A stretch of 40,988 nucleotides of DNA from Variovorax paradoxus (GTDB lineage: Bacteria; Pseudomonadota; Gammaproteobacteria; Burkholderiales; Burkholderiaceae_C). Of this stretch, positions 8,492-16,226 are shown one piece after another (the first letter of the stretch is position 1; each line of letters opens with the position of its first letter). The notes below the pieces were generated by a model, which saw only the letters and a program-made list of their open reading frames with translations, ran no database searches and was not told the DNA's origin. The position numbers and the translations under genes were made by a program. The DNA lies in assembly GCF_000834655.1 (NCBI RefSeq), contig NZ_JXQQ01000039.1, positions 1 to 40,988 of the forward strand, given 5' to 3'.

Positions 8492-8557
8492 GAACCGTTC
8501 GGGCTGAGCTTGTCGAAGCCTTGCGCAGTGCTTCGACAAGCTCGGCGCGAACGGTTC
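8492..8557. repeat. REP-like inverted repeat with GCTTGTCGAAG arms
   Basis: Arms 8492-8518 and 8531-8557 pair over 27 positions with two mismatches around a 12-base loop. The arm core CTGAGCTTGTCGAAG resembles a motif I associate with dispersed extragenic palindromes in many proteobacteria; that is recollection, not a search result. It lies just after the aldolase stop, where it could also act as a transcription-attenuating or mRNA-protecting hairpin. No T-run follows, so it is not a classical terminator. Confidence 0.75.
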
Positions 8558-8690
8558 CAAAAGGGTTTACGGCAGGCGATCACCCGTCGTCCGCCGGGGT
8601 GCGTCCTGCGCGCGCACTTTGCAAGTCGAGCCAGAGAAGAAAACGAGTCAGTGGGTTTCCCTGCGAACTTCTAACAACCTGGAGGCAACG

Positions 8691-11600
8691 ATGAAGATCC
8701 GGTATTACGTGATGGCATTGATGGTGCCGTTCGTCACACTGCTGACGCACGCGGCGATCACCGGGGTCAGTCCGATGACGACCCTCGGCAACATGGCGAC
8801 GGCGGTCTCCGCAGCCGTCGCCGACCCGCTCCCGCTGCAGGGGCCGGGCTTGGGCAACCTCACCTACACCTCGGCCGAACTGTTCAAGCCGGTGTCGATG
8901 ATCACCAGCCCCAACCACCCGCTCGACCCGGCGCACAGCAGCGCCTACGAGTCGCGCGAGGTGCCCGCCACCTACCCGGGCCGCAAGGACTACGGGATGA
9001 ACGCGGGCATCATGGTCAACGGCTACTTCCTCACCTCCTTCGCGCCGGACAGCGGCCTCGGCCCGGGCGGCTTCCTGCTGTACGACGTGTCGAACCCGCG
9101 CCAGATCCAGCTGGTCAAGAAGATCTACGAGCCCGAGGCGCGCACCAAGGAGTTCCGCGAGACGCACTCCTTCGGCACCGCCAAGATCGGCGGCAAGACC
9201 TACGTGGTGCTGCCCAGCATCAACGGCGTCGAGTTCTGGGACTTCACCGACATCAACGACATCAAGCAGGTGAAGAAGCTGGCGCTGCCCGGCGTCAACG
9301 CCGGCGACTACGAGAACGTGGCCTGGCAGCTCTGGTGGCAGGCGCCCTACCTGTATGTGGCCTCGGCGGGCCGGGGCATGTTCATCGTCGACGCGAGGGA
9401 CCCCGCGAACGCCGTCGTCGCCAACCGCGGCGCCGGCAAGCCCAACCCGGTGCCTACCGGCGAGCTCGGCGGCTTTCGCCTCGGCCCGATCTTCACGATG
9501 GGCAACCACATGGTGCTGACCGCGATGGAAAGCAACGGCGGTTTCGCGAGCCTGGACATCTCCGACCCGCTCAACCCCAAGGTGCTCGATTCCATCGTGG
9601 GCACCACGCCGTTCTATTACGCGACCTGCTTCGACGGCAAGAACCTGCACGTCTCCACGCGCAACAGCGGCGCGAAGATGTACAGCTACGACCTCTCCGA
9701 CCGCTCGCGCTTCGTGGCCGAGGACAACCGCCTGGTCATCGACGAGCAGCTCTACTGCGCCACGCAGGACAACTACGTCATTCAAGGCGCGCAGACCCGC
9801 ATCCACAAGGTGGACGTGAGCAATCCGCTCAACCACGTGGAGGTGGGCCGCGGCAGCATCCTGCGCGAGGACGACCCGAACTTCTCGCACTCGGACAACG
9901 GGCAGGTCGCGATGTTCGGCAACCTGGTCTTCGTGGGCAACGACCACGGCTCGGGCAGCGGTTTCGTCGTGCACTCGGTGGACCCGGACATCACCAAGCC
10001 TGAAGTCAAGCAGGTCTCGCCCGCGAGTGGTGCGAAGCAGCAGGCGCTGACCTCGCGCATCGGCCTCGGCATGACGGACAACATCCGGCCCGAGAGCGTG
10101 AACGCCAACACCTTCATCGTGAGGCCGGTGGGCGGCAACACGCTGGCGGGTACCTACAGCGTGCAACTGGGCATCGTCAACTTCCACCCCGAGCAGCCGC
10201 TGCTGCCGGGCACGAGCTACGAGGTGTTCCTTCCGGCCAACGGCCTGAAGGACTATGCGGGCAACGCGATCGCCGCGGACTACCGATCGACCTTCAACAC
10301 CGGCAACGCGACCGACATCAACCTGATGCACTACTGGACGCTGGCGGGCAACCTCTCCGACCAGATCGGCAACAACGGCGGCACGCCGGCCGCGGGCGAT
10401 GCGTTCGAGAGCATCGGCATGAACTTCGCGAACCGCACTGCCGGCGTGCCGCTGAAGAACGACAGCGTGGCCACCGTGCTGGGCGGCACCGCCTCGCTGA
10501 GCTTCTACATGAAGACCACCCAGGCGGGCGGCCCCAATTCGTGGACCGCGCCCGGCATCTTCGGGCGCGACCAGTCGGGCGGCGCTGACGACGTGTTCTG
10601 GGGCTGGCTCGACAGCAACGGGCGCATCAAGCTGTCCGTAGGCAACGACGGCGGCACCACTTCCACCGCGGTGGTGAACGACGGCAACTGGCATCACGTG
10701 GTGCTCACGCGCGACGCGGCCTCCGGTGCGCAGGCGGTGTACGTCGACGGCGTGAAGACCACTTCCGCCGGCCTTACGGGCACCAAGGGCCTCGCGAACA
10801 AGTTCAATGTGCTCGGCCAGATCCAGGGCAATGCGGCGCTCTTCAAGGGCACGCTGGCGGAAGTGCGCGTCTACGGTCGCGTGCTCTCCGACACCGAGGT
10901 GAACACGCTGCGCGGGCAAGCCATCATCGGCGACCCGGGCATCGGCGGCGGGCCGAAGCTCGTCAACGGCCAGCTGGTGTTCAACCCCGGCACGCTCGGC
11001 AGTGGCGGCGCGCAGTTCCGCTGGAACTTCGGCGACGGCACGCAGACCGCCTATTCCAACCAGCCGAACTACACCTACACCTATACGCGCCCCGGCCACT
11101 TCACGGTGACGCTGACGGTGAAGGATGCCAACGGACGCGAGACCTTCTACACCTACAACCTGACAGTGATCGTCCCGACGACGGCGCGGGCGCCCACGCA
11201 CACGACCAACATCGCGGGCGATGCGAACTCGGTGTACTCGGTCAACCCCGACAGCGGCACGGTCGCCGCCATCGATGCGCAGACCCTCGCCAAGCGCTGG
11301 GAAGTGCGCGTGGGCGAAGAGGCCAAGACGCTGGCGGTCGGCCCCGACGGCCGTGTCTGGGTCACGGTGCAGGGCGAAGACAAGCTGGTGGCGCTCAATG
11401 CGGCCGACGGCAGCGTCTCGGCCACCGTGCCGCTCGCCTACGGCAGCGGCCCCTACGGCGTGGCCTTCACGCCCGACGGCGCCAAGGGCCTGCTGACGCT
11501 GGAGAGCAAGTCGGTGCTCATGAGCTTCGACCCGAGCAACGGCGCCACCACCGGCGCGGTTGCGCTCGAAGGCAACTTGCGCGGCATCGCGGTGAGCTCC

Positions 11601-13400
11601 GATGCGCAGGTGGCCTACGTCACGCGCTTCAAGTCGAAGATGACGGGCGGCCAGCTGCACAAGGTGAACCTGCAGAGCATGAGCGCCATGACCACCATCG
11701 CGCTGCCGGTGGACACCACCACGGTGGACACCGAGAGCCGGGCGCGCGGCGTGGCCAACTACCTGAGCCAGGTGATCATCTCGCCGGACGGCACGCGGGC
11801 GGTGCTGCCTTCGAAGAAGGACAACATCGTGCGCGGCAAGTTCAGGGACGGCAACAACCTGGTGCACGACCAGACGGTGCGTTCCATCCTCTCGCAGGTC
11901 AATTTGCAGACGGCCGCGGAAGTGTTCGGCGAGCAGATCGACTTCGACGACCGGGCACCCGCGCGCGCGGCGCTGTACTCGCCGTCGGGCGACTACCTCT
12001 TCGTCGCGCAGATGGAAGGCAACCGCGTGGCCATCGTCGATCCGTACAGCCGCTCGGTGCGCGGCGAGATCAACGCCAGCAGCGCGCCGCACGGCCTGTA
12101 CCTGGACGCGGCGAGGAAGCGGCTCTACGTCAACAACTTCCTCGCACGCTCGGTGTCGGTGCACGACGTGGCCTCGGTGCTGGCCTCGGAGACGGCGGCG
12201 CCGATCTTCCTGCAGAACGTCTCGACGGTCGCGCAGGAACCGATGTCACCCGCGGCGCTGCGCGGCAAGCAGGTGTTCTACAACGCGTCCGACCGGCGCA
12301 TGAGCAAGGACAACTACATCTCCTGCGCAAGCTGCCACGCGGATGCCGGCGACGATGGCATGGTGTGGGACTTCACCCAGCGCGGCGAGGGCCTGCGCCG
12401 CACCATCAGCCTCATGGGCAAGCGCGGCCTCGGCCACGGCAAGCTGCACTGGACGGCCAACTTCGACGAGGTGCAGGACTTCGAGAACGACATCCGCAAC
12501 GAGTTCGGCGGCACCGGCTTCCTGAGCAACGCGGACTTCACGGCCACGCAGGACCCGCTGGGCGCACCCAAGGCCGGCAAGAACGCGCAGCTCGATGACC
12601 TGGCGGCCTACCTGACCTCGCTGAACAAGTACATGCGCAGCCCCGCTCGCAACGCCGACGGCAGCCTGAGCGTCGATGCGGCGCGGGGGCAGGCACTGTT
12701 CGCTTCGGCGCAGTGCGTGACCTGCCACACCGGAGCCACCTTCCGCGACGGACAGCGGCACGACGTGGGCACCATCCAGCTCTCGTCGGGCAAGGGCAGC
12801 AACCAGCCGCTGGCGGGCGTGGGCTTCGACACCCCGACGCTCGTGGGCACCTGGAACACCTCGGCCTTCTTCCACAACGGCCAGGCGGCCACGCTGCAGG
12901 ACGTGCTGGCCAGCGGTCACGGCAACGCCAGCAGCCTGCCGGCGGCCGACGTGGTGGCGATCCGCGAGTACGTGCGGTCGCAGGACACCGACCCGACGCC
13001 GACGATCACCCGCATCCGTTCGAACCTCAGCAACCTCTGCGTGAACATCAAGGGCGTATCGACCGCCAGCGGCGCGACGGCGGTGCAGTGGCCGTGCGGC
13101 AATGCGAACAACGAGCGGTTCACGGTGACCAACCTCACGGGCGGCTACGTGCAGTTCAAGGCCGAGCACAGCGGCCTGTGCCTGGCGCAGAGCGGCACCG
13201 CGACGACGAACGCTGCGGTGGTGCAGCTGGCCTGCTCGGCCGGCGACACGACGCAGTGGAGCCTCGCGGGCGGTGCGATCAAGAACCGCGCCTCGGGTTC
13301 GTGCCTGGACGTTCCGAACAGCTCGACGACGCAGGACACTGCGCTGATCACCTGGACCTGCAACGGCGGCACCAACCAGAGCTGGACGCAACTGCCCTGA
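8691..13400 (+). CDS. Large secreted mosaic protein: beta-propellers, Ig-like, LamG, PKD, di-heme cytochrome c, ricin lectin
   Basis: A 1569-residue protein. The N-terminus (MKIRYYVMALMVPFVTLLTHA) looks like a signal peptide. Approximate modules in order: LVIVD-like beta-propeller (60-430); Big_5-type Ig-like domain (434-540, beginning TKPEVKQVSPASGA); LamG/concanavalin domain (545-745, with DGNWHHVVLTRD and LAEVRVYGRVLS); PKD domain (about 770-835, FRWNFGDGTQT and YTRPGHFTVTLTVKD); YVTN-type beta-propeller (840-1180); cytochrome-c region with heme motifs CASCH (1212-1216) and CVTCH (1342-1346); ricin-type beta-trefoil (1436-1569, ending in a QSW repeat). The ATG at 8691 follows GGAGG by five bases. 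It is monocistronic, between a REP-like hairpin and a strong terminator. A periplasmic or extracellular redox enzyme or carbohydrate-binding oxidase is plausible, since propeller plus MauG-like di-heme domains occur together elsewhere. The substrate is unknown. Confidence 0.88.
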   Translation: MKIRYYVMALMVPFVTLLTHAAITGVSPMTTLGNMATAVSAAVADPLPLQGPGLGNLTYTSAELFKPVSMITSPNHPLDPAHSSAYESREVPATYPGRKDYGMNAGIMVNGYFLTSFAPDSGLGPGGFLLYDVSNPRQIQLVKKIYEPEARTKEFRETHSFGTAKIGGKTYVVLPSINGVEFWDFTDINDIKQVKKLALPGVNAGDYENVAWQLWWQAPYLYVASAGRGMFIVDARDPANAVVANRGAGKPNPVPTGELGGFRLGPIFTMGNHMVLTAMESNGGFASLDISDPLNPKVLDSIVGTTPFYYATCFDGKNLHVSTRNSGAKMYSYDLSDRSRFVAEDNRLVIDEQLYCATQDNYVIQGAQTRIHKVDVSNPLNHVEVGRGSILREDDPNFSHSDNGQVAMFGNLVFVGNDHGSGSGFVVHSVDPDITKPEVKQVSPASGAKQQALTSRIGLGMTDNIRPESVNANTFIVRPVGGNTLAGTYSVQLGIVNFHPEQPLLPGTSYEVFLPANGLKDYAGNAIAADYRSTFNTGNATDINLMHYWTLAGNLSDQIGNNGGTPAAGDAFESIGMNFANRTAGVPLKNDSVATVLGGTASLSFYMKTTQAGGPNSWTAPGIFGRDQSGGADDVFWGWLDSNGRIKLSVGNDGGTTSTAVVNDGNWHHVVLTRDAASGAQAVYVDGVKTTSAGLTGTKGLANKFNVLGQIQGNAALFKGTLAEVRVYGRVLSDTEVNTLRGQAIIGDPGIGGGPKLVNGQLVFNPGTLGSGGAQFRWNFGDGTQTAYSNQPNYTYTYTRPGHFTVTLTVKDANGRETFYTYNLTVIVPTTARAPTHTTNIAGDANSVYSVNPDSGTVAAIDAQTLAKRWEVRVGEEAKTLAVGPDGRVWVTVQGEDKLVALNAADGSVSATVPLAYGSGPYGVAFTPDGAKGLLTLESKSVLMSFDPSNGATTGAVALEGNLRGIAVSSDAQVAYVTRFKSKMTGGQLHKVNLQSMSAMTTIALPVDTTTVDTESRARGVANYLSQVIISPDGTRAVLPSKKDNIVRGKFRDGNNLVHDQTVRSILSQVNLQTAAEVFGEQIDFDDRAPARAALYSPSGDYLFVAQMEGNRVAIVDPYSRSVRGEINASSAPHGLYLDAARKRLYVNNFLARSVSVHDVASVLASETAAPIFLQNVSTVAQEPMSPAALRGKQVFYNASDRRMSKDNYISCASCHADAGDDGMVWDFTQRGEGLRRTISLMGKRGLGHGKLHWTANFDEVQDFENDIRNEFGGTGFLSNADFTATQDPLGAPKAGKNAQLDDLAAYLTSLNKYMRSPARNADGSLSVDAARGQALFASAQCVTCHTGATFRDGQRHDVGTIQLSSGKGSNQPLAGVGFDTPTLVGTWNTSAFFHNGQAATLQDVLASGHGNASSLPAADVVAIREYVRSQDTDPTPTITRIRSNLSNLCVNIKGVSTASGATAVQWPCGNANNERFTVTNLTGGYVQFKAEHSGLCLAQSGTATTNAAVVQLACSAGDTTQWSLAGGAIKNRASGSCLDVPNSSTTQDTALITWTCNGGTNQSWTQLP

Positions 13401-13418
13401 CCGTCTGACGCTCCCTGA

Positions 13419-13450
13419 AAGCCGGCCGCATTTCGCGGCCGGCTTTTTTT
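13419..13450 (+). terminator. Rho-independent terminator after the mosaic protein gene
   Basis: A perfect 11-bp stem AAGCCGGCCGC/GCGGCCGGCTT (13419-13429 and 13435-13445) encloses a five-base loop, and the second arm runs into a T-tract (13444-13450). It lies 19 bases after the stop codon and isolates the upstream gene from the c-subunit gene. Confidence 0.93.
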
Positions 13451-13458
13451 CGTCCAGC

Positions 13459-13479
13459 CCATGACCTCCCACGTCATGG
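13459..13479. promoter_or_regulatory. Inverted repeat upstream of the orphan c-subunit gene
   Basis: CCATGAC at 13459-13465 and GTCATGG at 13473-13479 form a perfect 7-bp dyad with a seven-base spacer, 63 bases before the c-subunit ATG. It could be an operator. No regulator is adjacent and no clear -35/-10 pair is visible, so the role is speculative. Confidence 0.3.
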
Positions 13480-13542
13480 ACCTCGCGCACCCGTTGCGGG
13501 AAAGTACGTCCATCGATCAACCAACCACCAGGAGAAAACACC

Positions 13543-13782
13543 ATGACCGGCTTCAATATCCTTCCGCTCGCAGTCGCCCTGCTGATCGGCATCGCAGCGC
13601 TCGGCTCTTGCCTGGGCATCGGACTGGTCGGGCAGAAGTTCCTGGAAAGCACCGCACGCCAGCCCGAGATGGTCGACGTGCTGCAGACCAAGTTCTTCCT
13701 GATCGCGGGCGTGACCGACGGTGCCTTCATCATCGCAACGGGCATCGGCCTCTGGTTCGCGACAGCAAATCCGTTCGGCTGA
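13543..13782 (+). CDS. atpE: Orphan F-type ATP synthase subunit c paralogue
   Basis: This 79-residue, two-helix proteolipid has every hallmark of F0 subunit c: a glycine-rich helix 1 (IGIAALGSCLGIGLVGQKFLES), the polar loop ARQP (residues 38-41), and helix 2 with the proton-binding carboxylate at Asp59 (GVTDGAFIIATGIGLW). The C-terminus FATANPFG resembles the NPF ending I recall for Burkholderiales AtpE. No other ATP synthase gene is present in the window; it stands alone between the mosaic gene's terminator and the Liv-type operon. A good ribosome site (CAGGAGAAAACACC) precedes the ATG. Since the ion-binding Asp and loop are intact, it is probably a functional but diverged second copy. Whether it enters the c-ring, modifies it under certain conditions, or does something else is unknown. 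Confidence 0.9.
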   Translation: MTGFNILPLAVALLIGIAALGSCLGIGLVGQKFLESTARQPEMVDVLQTKFFLIAGVTDGAFIIATGIGLWFATANPFG

Positions 13783-13862
13783 ACGGTCGCCCGGCCCCTG
13801 AAAAACGGGGCCCGCGCACCAGGAAGTGACACGATCCACTGGCACCATTCGTGCTAGCACCG

Positions 13863-13890
13863 TTGACACTGAATCGTTTATGGTTAAAGT
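13863..13890 (+). promoter_or_regulatory. Candidate sigma-70 promoter of the Liv-type ABC operon
   Basis: A perfect -35 TTGACA (13863-13868) is separated by 16 bases from TAAAGT (13885-13890, four of six matches to TATAAT). The region is markedly more AT-rich than its surroundings and ends about 85 bases before the binding-protein ATG. Confidence 0.55.
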
Positions 13891-13975
13891 ATTTAGCTAT
13901 CAACGGTTCGATGTTGCCGGTGCTGCATGACGCGGTGCCGATGCGTCGTTTCATCCTTCCTCCCTCGGAGAATCC

Positions 13976-15181
13976 ATGAGCCACCTGTCCCCGAAGTCGC
14001 CCGCGCTGCCGCGCACCCTGCTCTCGCTGCTGCTCTGCGGCGCAGCCCTTGGTACCGCGGCGACGGCCATGGCCGCCCCCGTGAAGGTGGGCTTGGCCCT
14101 CGACATCTCGGGGCCTTTCGCGGCATTGGGCGCCGAGGCGCGCGACGGTTTCGCGCTCGGCATCAAGCAGCTGAACGGCAAGCTCGGCGGGCAGGACGTC
14201 GAATTCGTGCAGGCCGACATGGCCGGCAGCCCCGACCAGGCCAAGCAGCTGGTCGACCGCATGATCCAGCGCGACAAGATCGACATCTTCAGCGGCCCCA
14301 TCGGCTCCAACGTGGCACTGGCCGTGGGCCCGACGCTCTTCAACGCCAAGGTGCCCTACCTCTCGGCCAACGCCGGCCCGAGCCAGTTCGCTGGTGCGCA
14401 GTGCAATGCATATTTCTTCGGCACCGCCTACCAGAACGACCAGTTCCACGAGGCGGCCGGCAAGTTTGCGCAGGACCGCGGCTTCAAGAAGACGGTGCTG
14501 ATCGCCCCCAACTACCCCGCCGGCAAAGATGCGCTGGGCGGCTTCAAGCGCCAGTTCAAGGGCCAGGTGGCCGACGAGCTCTACACCAAGCTCGGCCAGA
14601 TCGACTACGCCGCCGAACTCGCGCAGCTGCGCGCGGCCAAGCCCGACTCGATCTACTTCTTCCTGCCCGGCGCGATGGGCATCAACTTCATCAAGCAGTT
14701 CGTGGGCGCGGGCCTGTCCAAGGACATCACGCTGGTCACCAGCGGCTTCTCGGCCGACGAGGACGTGATCGGCGCCGTGGGCGAGCCGATGCTCGGCCTG
14801 TTCAACACCTCGCACTGGGCGCACGACCTGGACAACCCCGCCAACAAGGCATTCGTGGCCGCGTTCCGCAAGGAGTACAACGGGCGCTACCCGTCGGTGT
14901 ATGCAGCGCAAGCCTACGACGCGATCCTCGCGATGGACGCGGCCGTGAAGCAATCTGGCGGCAACGCGCAGAACCGCGAAGCCGTGGTCGCGGCGCTCAA
15001 GAAGGCCAACTACGCCTCGACGCGCGGTGCCTTCAAGTACGCGAACAACCACTACCCCATCGAGAACTTCTACCTGCGCGTGATCGGCAAGGATGCGCAG
15101 GGCAAGGTCACGAACAAGCTGATCAACACGGTGCTCACCAACTACGGCGACAGCTACGCCGACAAGTGCCAACTCAAGTAG
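13976..15181 (+). CDS. Branched-chain-amino-acid-type ABC substrate-binding protein (LivJ family)
   Basis: This 401-residue periplasmic protein has a long signal peptide (hydrophobic TLLSLLLCGAALGTAATAMAA, cleavage near residue 37). The Peripla_BP_6 fold starts at VKVGLALDISGPFAALGAEARDG. Other family features are GPIGSNVALAVGPTLFNAKVPYLSANAGPS and the second-lobe MGINFIKQFVGAG segment. Members bind amino acids, amides, urea or aromatic acids; the ligand cannot be read from sequence here. It heads a five-gene operon but is separated from the first permease by 124 bases containing a dispersed repeat. The ATG at 13976 follows CTCGGAG. High expression relative to the rest of the operon would be usual for such a binding protein. 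Confidence 0.92.
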   Translation: MSHLSPKSPALPRTLLSLLLCGAALGTAATAMAAPVKVGLALDISGPFAALGAEARDGFALGIKQLNGKLGGQDVEFVQADMAGSPDQAKQLVDRMIQRDKIDIFSGPIGSNVALAVGPTLFNAKVPYLSANAGPSQFAGAQCNAYFFGTAYQNDQFHEAAGKFAQDRGFKKTVLIAPNYPAGKDALGGFKRQFKGQVADELYTKLGQIDYAAELAQLRAAKPDSIYFFLPGAMGINFIKQFVGAGLSKDITLVTSGFSADEDVIGAVGEPMLGLFNTSHWAHDLDNPANKAFVAAFRKEYNGRYPSVYAAQAYDAILAMDAAVKQSGGNAQNREAVVAALKKANYASTRGAFKYANNHYPIENFYLRVIGKDAQGKVTNKLINTVLTNYGDSYADKCQLK

Positions 15182-15183
15182 CT

Positions 15184-15269
15184 CGCCTCCAGGCTTCGCG
15201 CACTCGTGTCGCTACTCCTTCCCCCTACCGGGGGGCGACACCTGAGGCCCGGCAGAGCCGGTGCCTCGG
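15184..15269. repeat. Dispersed repeat, copy A
   Basis: This segment aligns along its length with 36064-36150 on the same strand. Shared blocks include CCAGGCTT, GTGTCGC, a CCCC(C)-loop-GGGG(G) hairpin, ACACCTG, GGCCCGGC and AGCCGG. It contains two hairpins: CCCCC-TACC-GGGGG, and CCGGC-AGA-GCCGG. It sits inside the Liv-type operon, between the binding-protein stop and the first permease start. Confidence 0.7.
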
Positions 15270-15305
15270 TGTCTCCTGAATGAATGCGGGCAACCTTCTG
15301 ATCCT

Positions 15306-16226
15306 ATGAGTGGAATTCTTGTTCTCGAGCAGCTGCTCAACGGCCTGGGCTACGGCCTGATGCTGTTCCTGCTGGCCGCGGGCCTCACGCTGGTGTTCGG
15401 CATCATGGACGTGCTGAACCTCGCGCACGGCTCGCTGTTCATGTCGGGGGCGTACGTAGCCGCCGAGGCGCACACGCGCACCGGTTCGTTCACCGCCGCC
15501 ATCGTGATCGCGGTGGCGGTCACGGTCGTGGTGGCGCTGCTGCTCGAAGTGCTCCTGATGCGCCGCCTCTACACACGCGACCACCTCGCGCAGGTGCTCG
15601 CCACCTTCGGCGTGATCCTGGTGGCCGACGACATCGTGACGATGGCCTGGGGCCCCTCGCCGGTGATGGCGCCGACGCCCGCTGCGCTCTCGGGGCCGGT
15701 CAACCTGATGGAGGGCCTGCCCTACCCGGCCTACCGCCTGGTGATCCTCGTCGGCGGGCTGCTGGTGGCGCTGGCGCTCTACCTCCTGGTGAACCACACG
15801 CGCATCGGCATGCGGGTGCGCGCGGGCGCCTCCGACCGGCCGATGGCCGAGCTCATGGGCGTGCGCGTGGGCCGCATCTTCAACGGCGTGTTCCTGCTCG
15901 GTGCGGCGCTCGCCGCGCTGGCCGGTGCGCTGATGGGGCCGATCGTCGCCGTGCAGGTAGGCATGGGCGAAGCCATCCTGATCCCGGCGCTCGTCGTGCT
16001 GGTGATCGGCGGCATCGGTTCGGTGCGCGGCGCCTTCGTGGCCGCACTGCTCGTGGGCGTGGTCGACACCATCGGCCGCGCGTTCGTGCCGATGCTGCTG
16101 CGCGCCACGCTTCCGCCGGCCACCGCGGCCGACCTCGGCCCGCTCTTCGCCGAAGTCGCGATGTACGCGCTGATGGTGGTCGTCCTGATCTTCCGGCCCT
16201 CGGGGCTTTTCTCGGCACGCGCATGA
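15306..16226 (+). CDS. Branched-chain-amino-acid-type ABC permease, LivH family
   Basis: This 306-residue polytopic inner-membrane protein has the LivH signature GYGLMLFLLAAGLTLVFGIMDVLNLAHGSLFMSGAYVA near the N-terminus and AALAGALMGPIVAVQVGMGEAILIPALVVLVIGGIGSVRGAFVAALLVG near the C-terminus. About eight hydrophobic helices are visible. The ATG at 15306 is preferred. An in-frame GTG at 15261 lies inside the dispersed repeat and would add a polar, non-conserved leader. The ribosome site before 15306 is weak. The stop overlaps the next ATG by four bases (ATGA), which couples it to the LivM-type partner. Confidence 0.92.
   Translation: MSGILVLEQLLNGLGYGLMLFLLAAGLTLVFGIMDVLNLAHGSLFMSGAYVAAEAHTRTGSFTAAIVIAVAVTVVVALLLEVLLMRRLYTRDHLAQVLATFGVILVADDIVTMAWGPSPVMAPTPAALSGPVNLMEGLPYPAYRLVILVGGLLVALALYLLVNHTRIGMRVRAGASDRPMAELMGVRVGRIFNGVFLLGAALAALAGALMGPIVAVQVGMGEAILIPALVVLVIGGIGSVRGAFVAALLVGVVDTIGRAFVPMLLRATLPPATAADLGPLFAEVAMYALMVVVLIFRPSGLFSARA

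Noticed and set aside
8580..12164. A 1194-codon open frame antisense to the mosaic protein gene
   Set aside because: It is His/Arg/Val-rich without domains and mirrors the codon bias of the real gene; long antisense frames are expected in GC-rich DNA.
13797..13816. GGCCCC/GGGGCC hairpin after the c-subunit gene as a terminator
   Set aside because: The stem is short and no T-run follows.
15261..15305. GTG at 15261 as the LivH-type permease start
   Set aside because: It lies inside the dispersed repeat and adds a non-conserved polar leader; the ATG at 15306 begins the family-like sequence.
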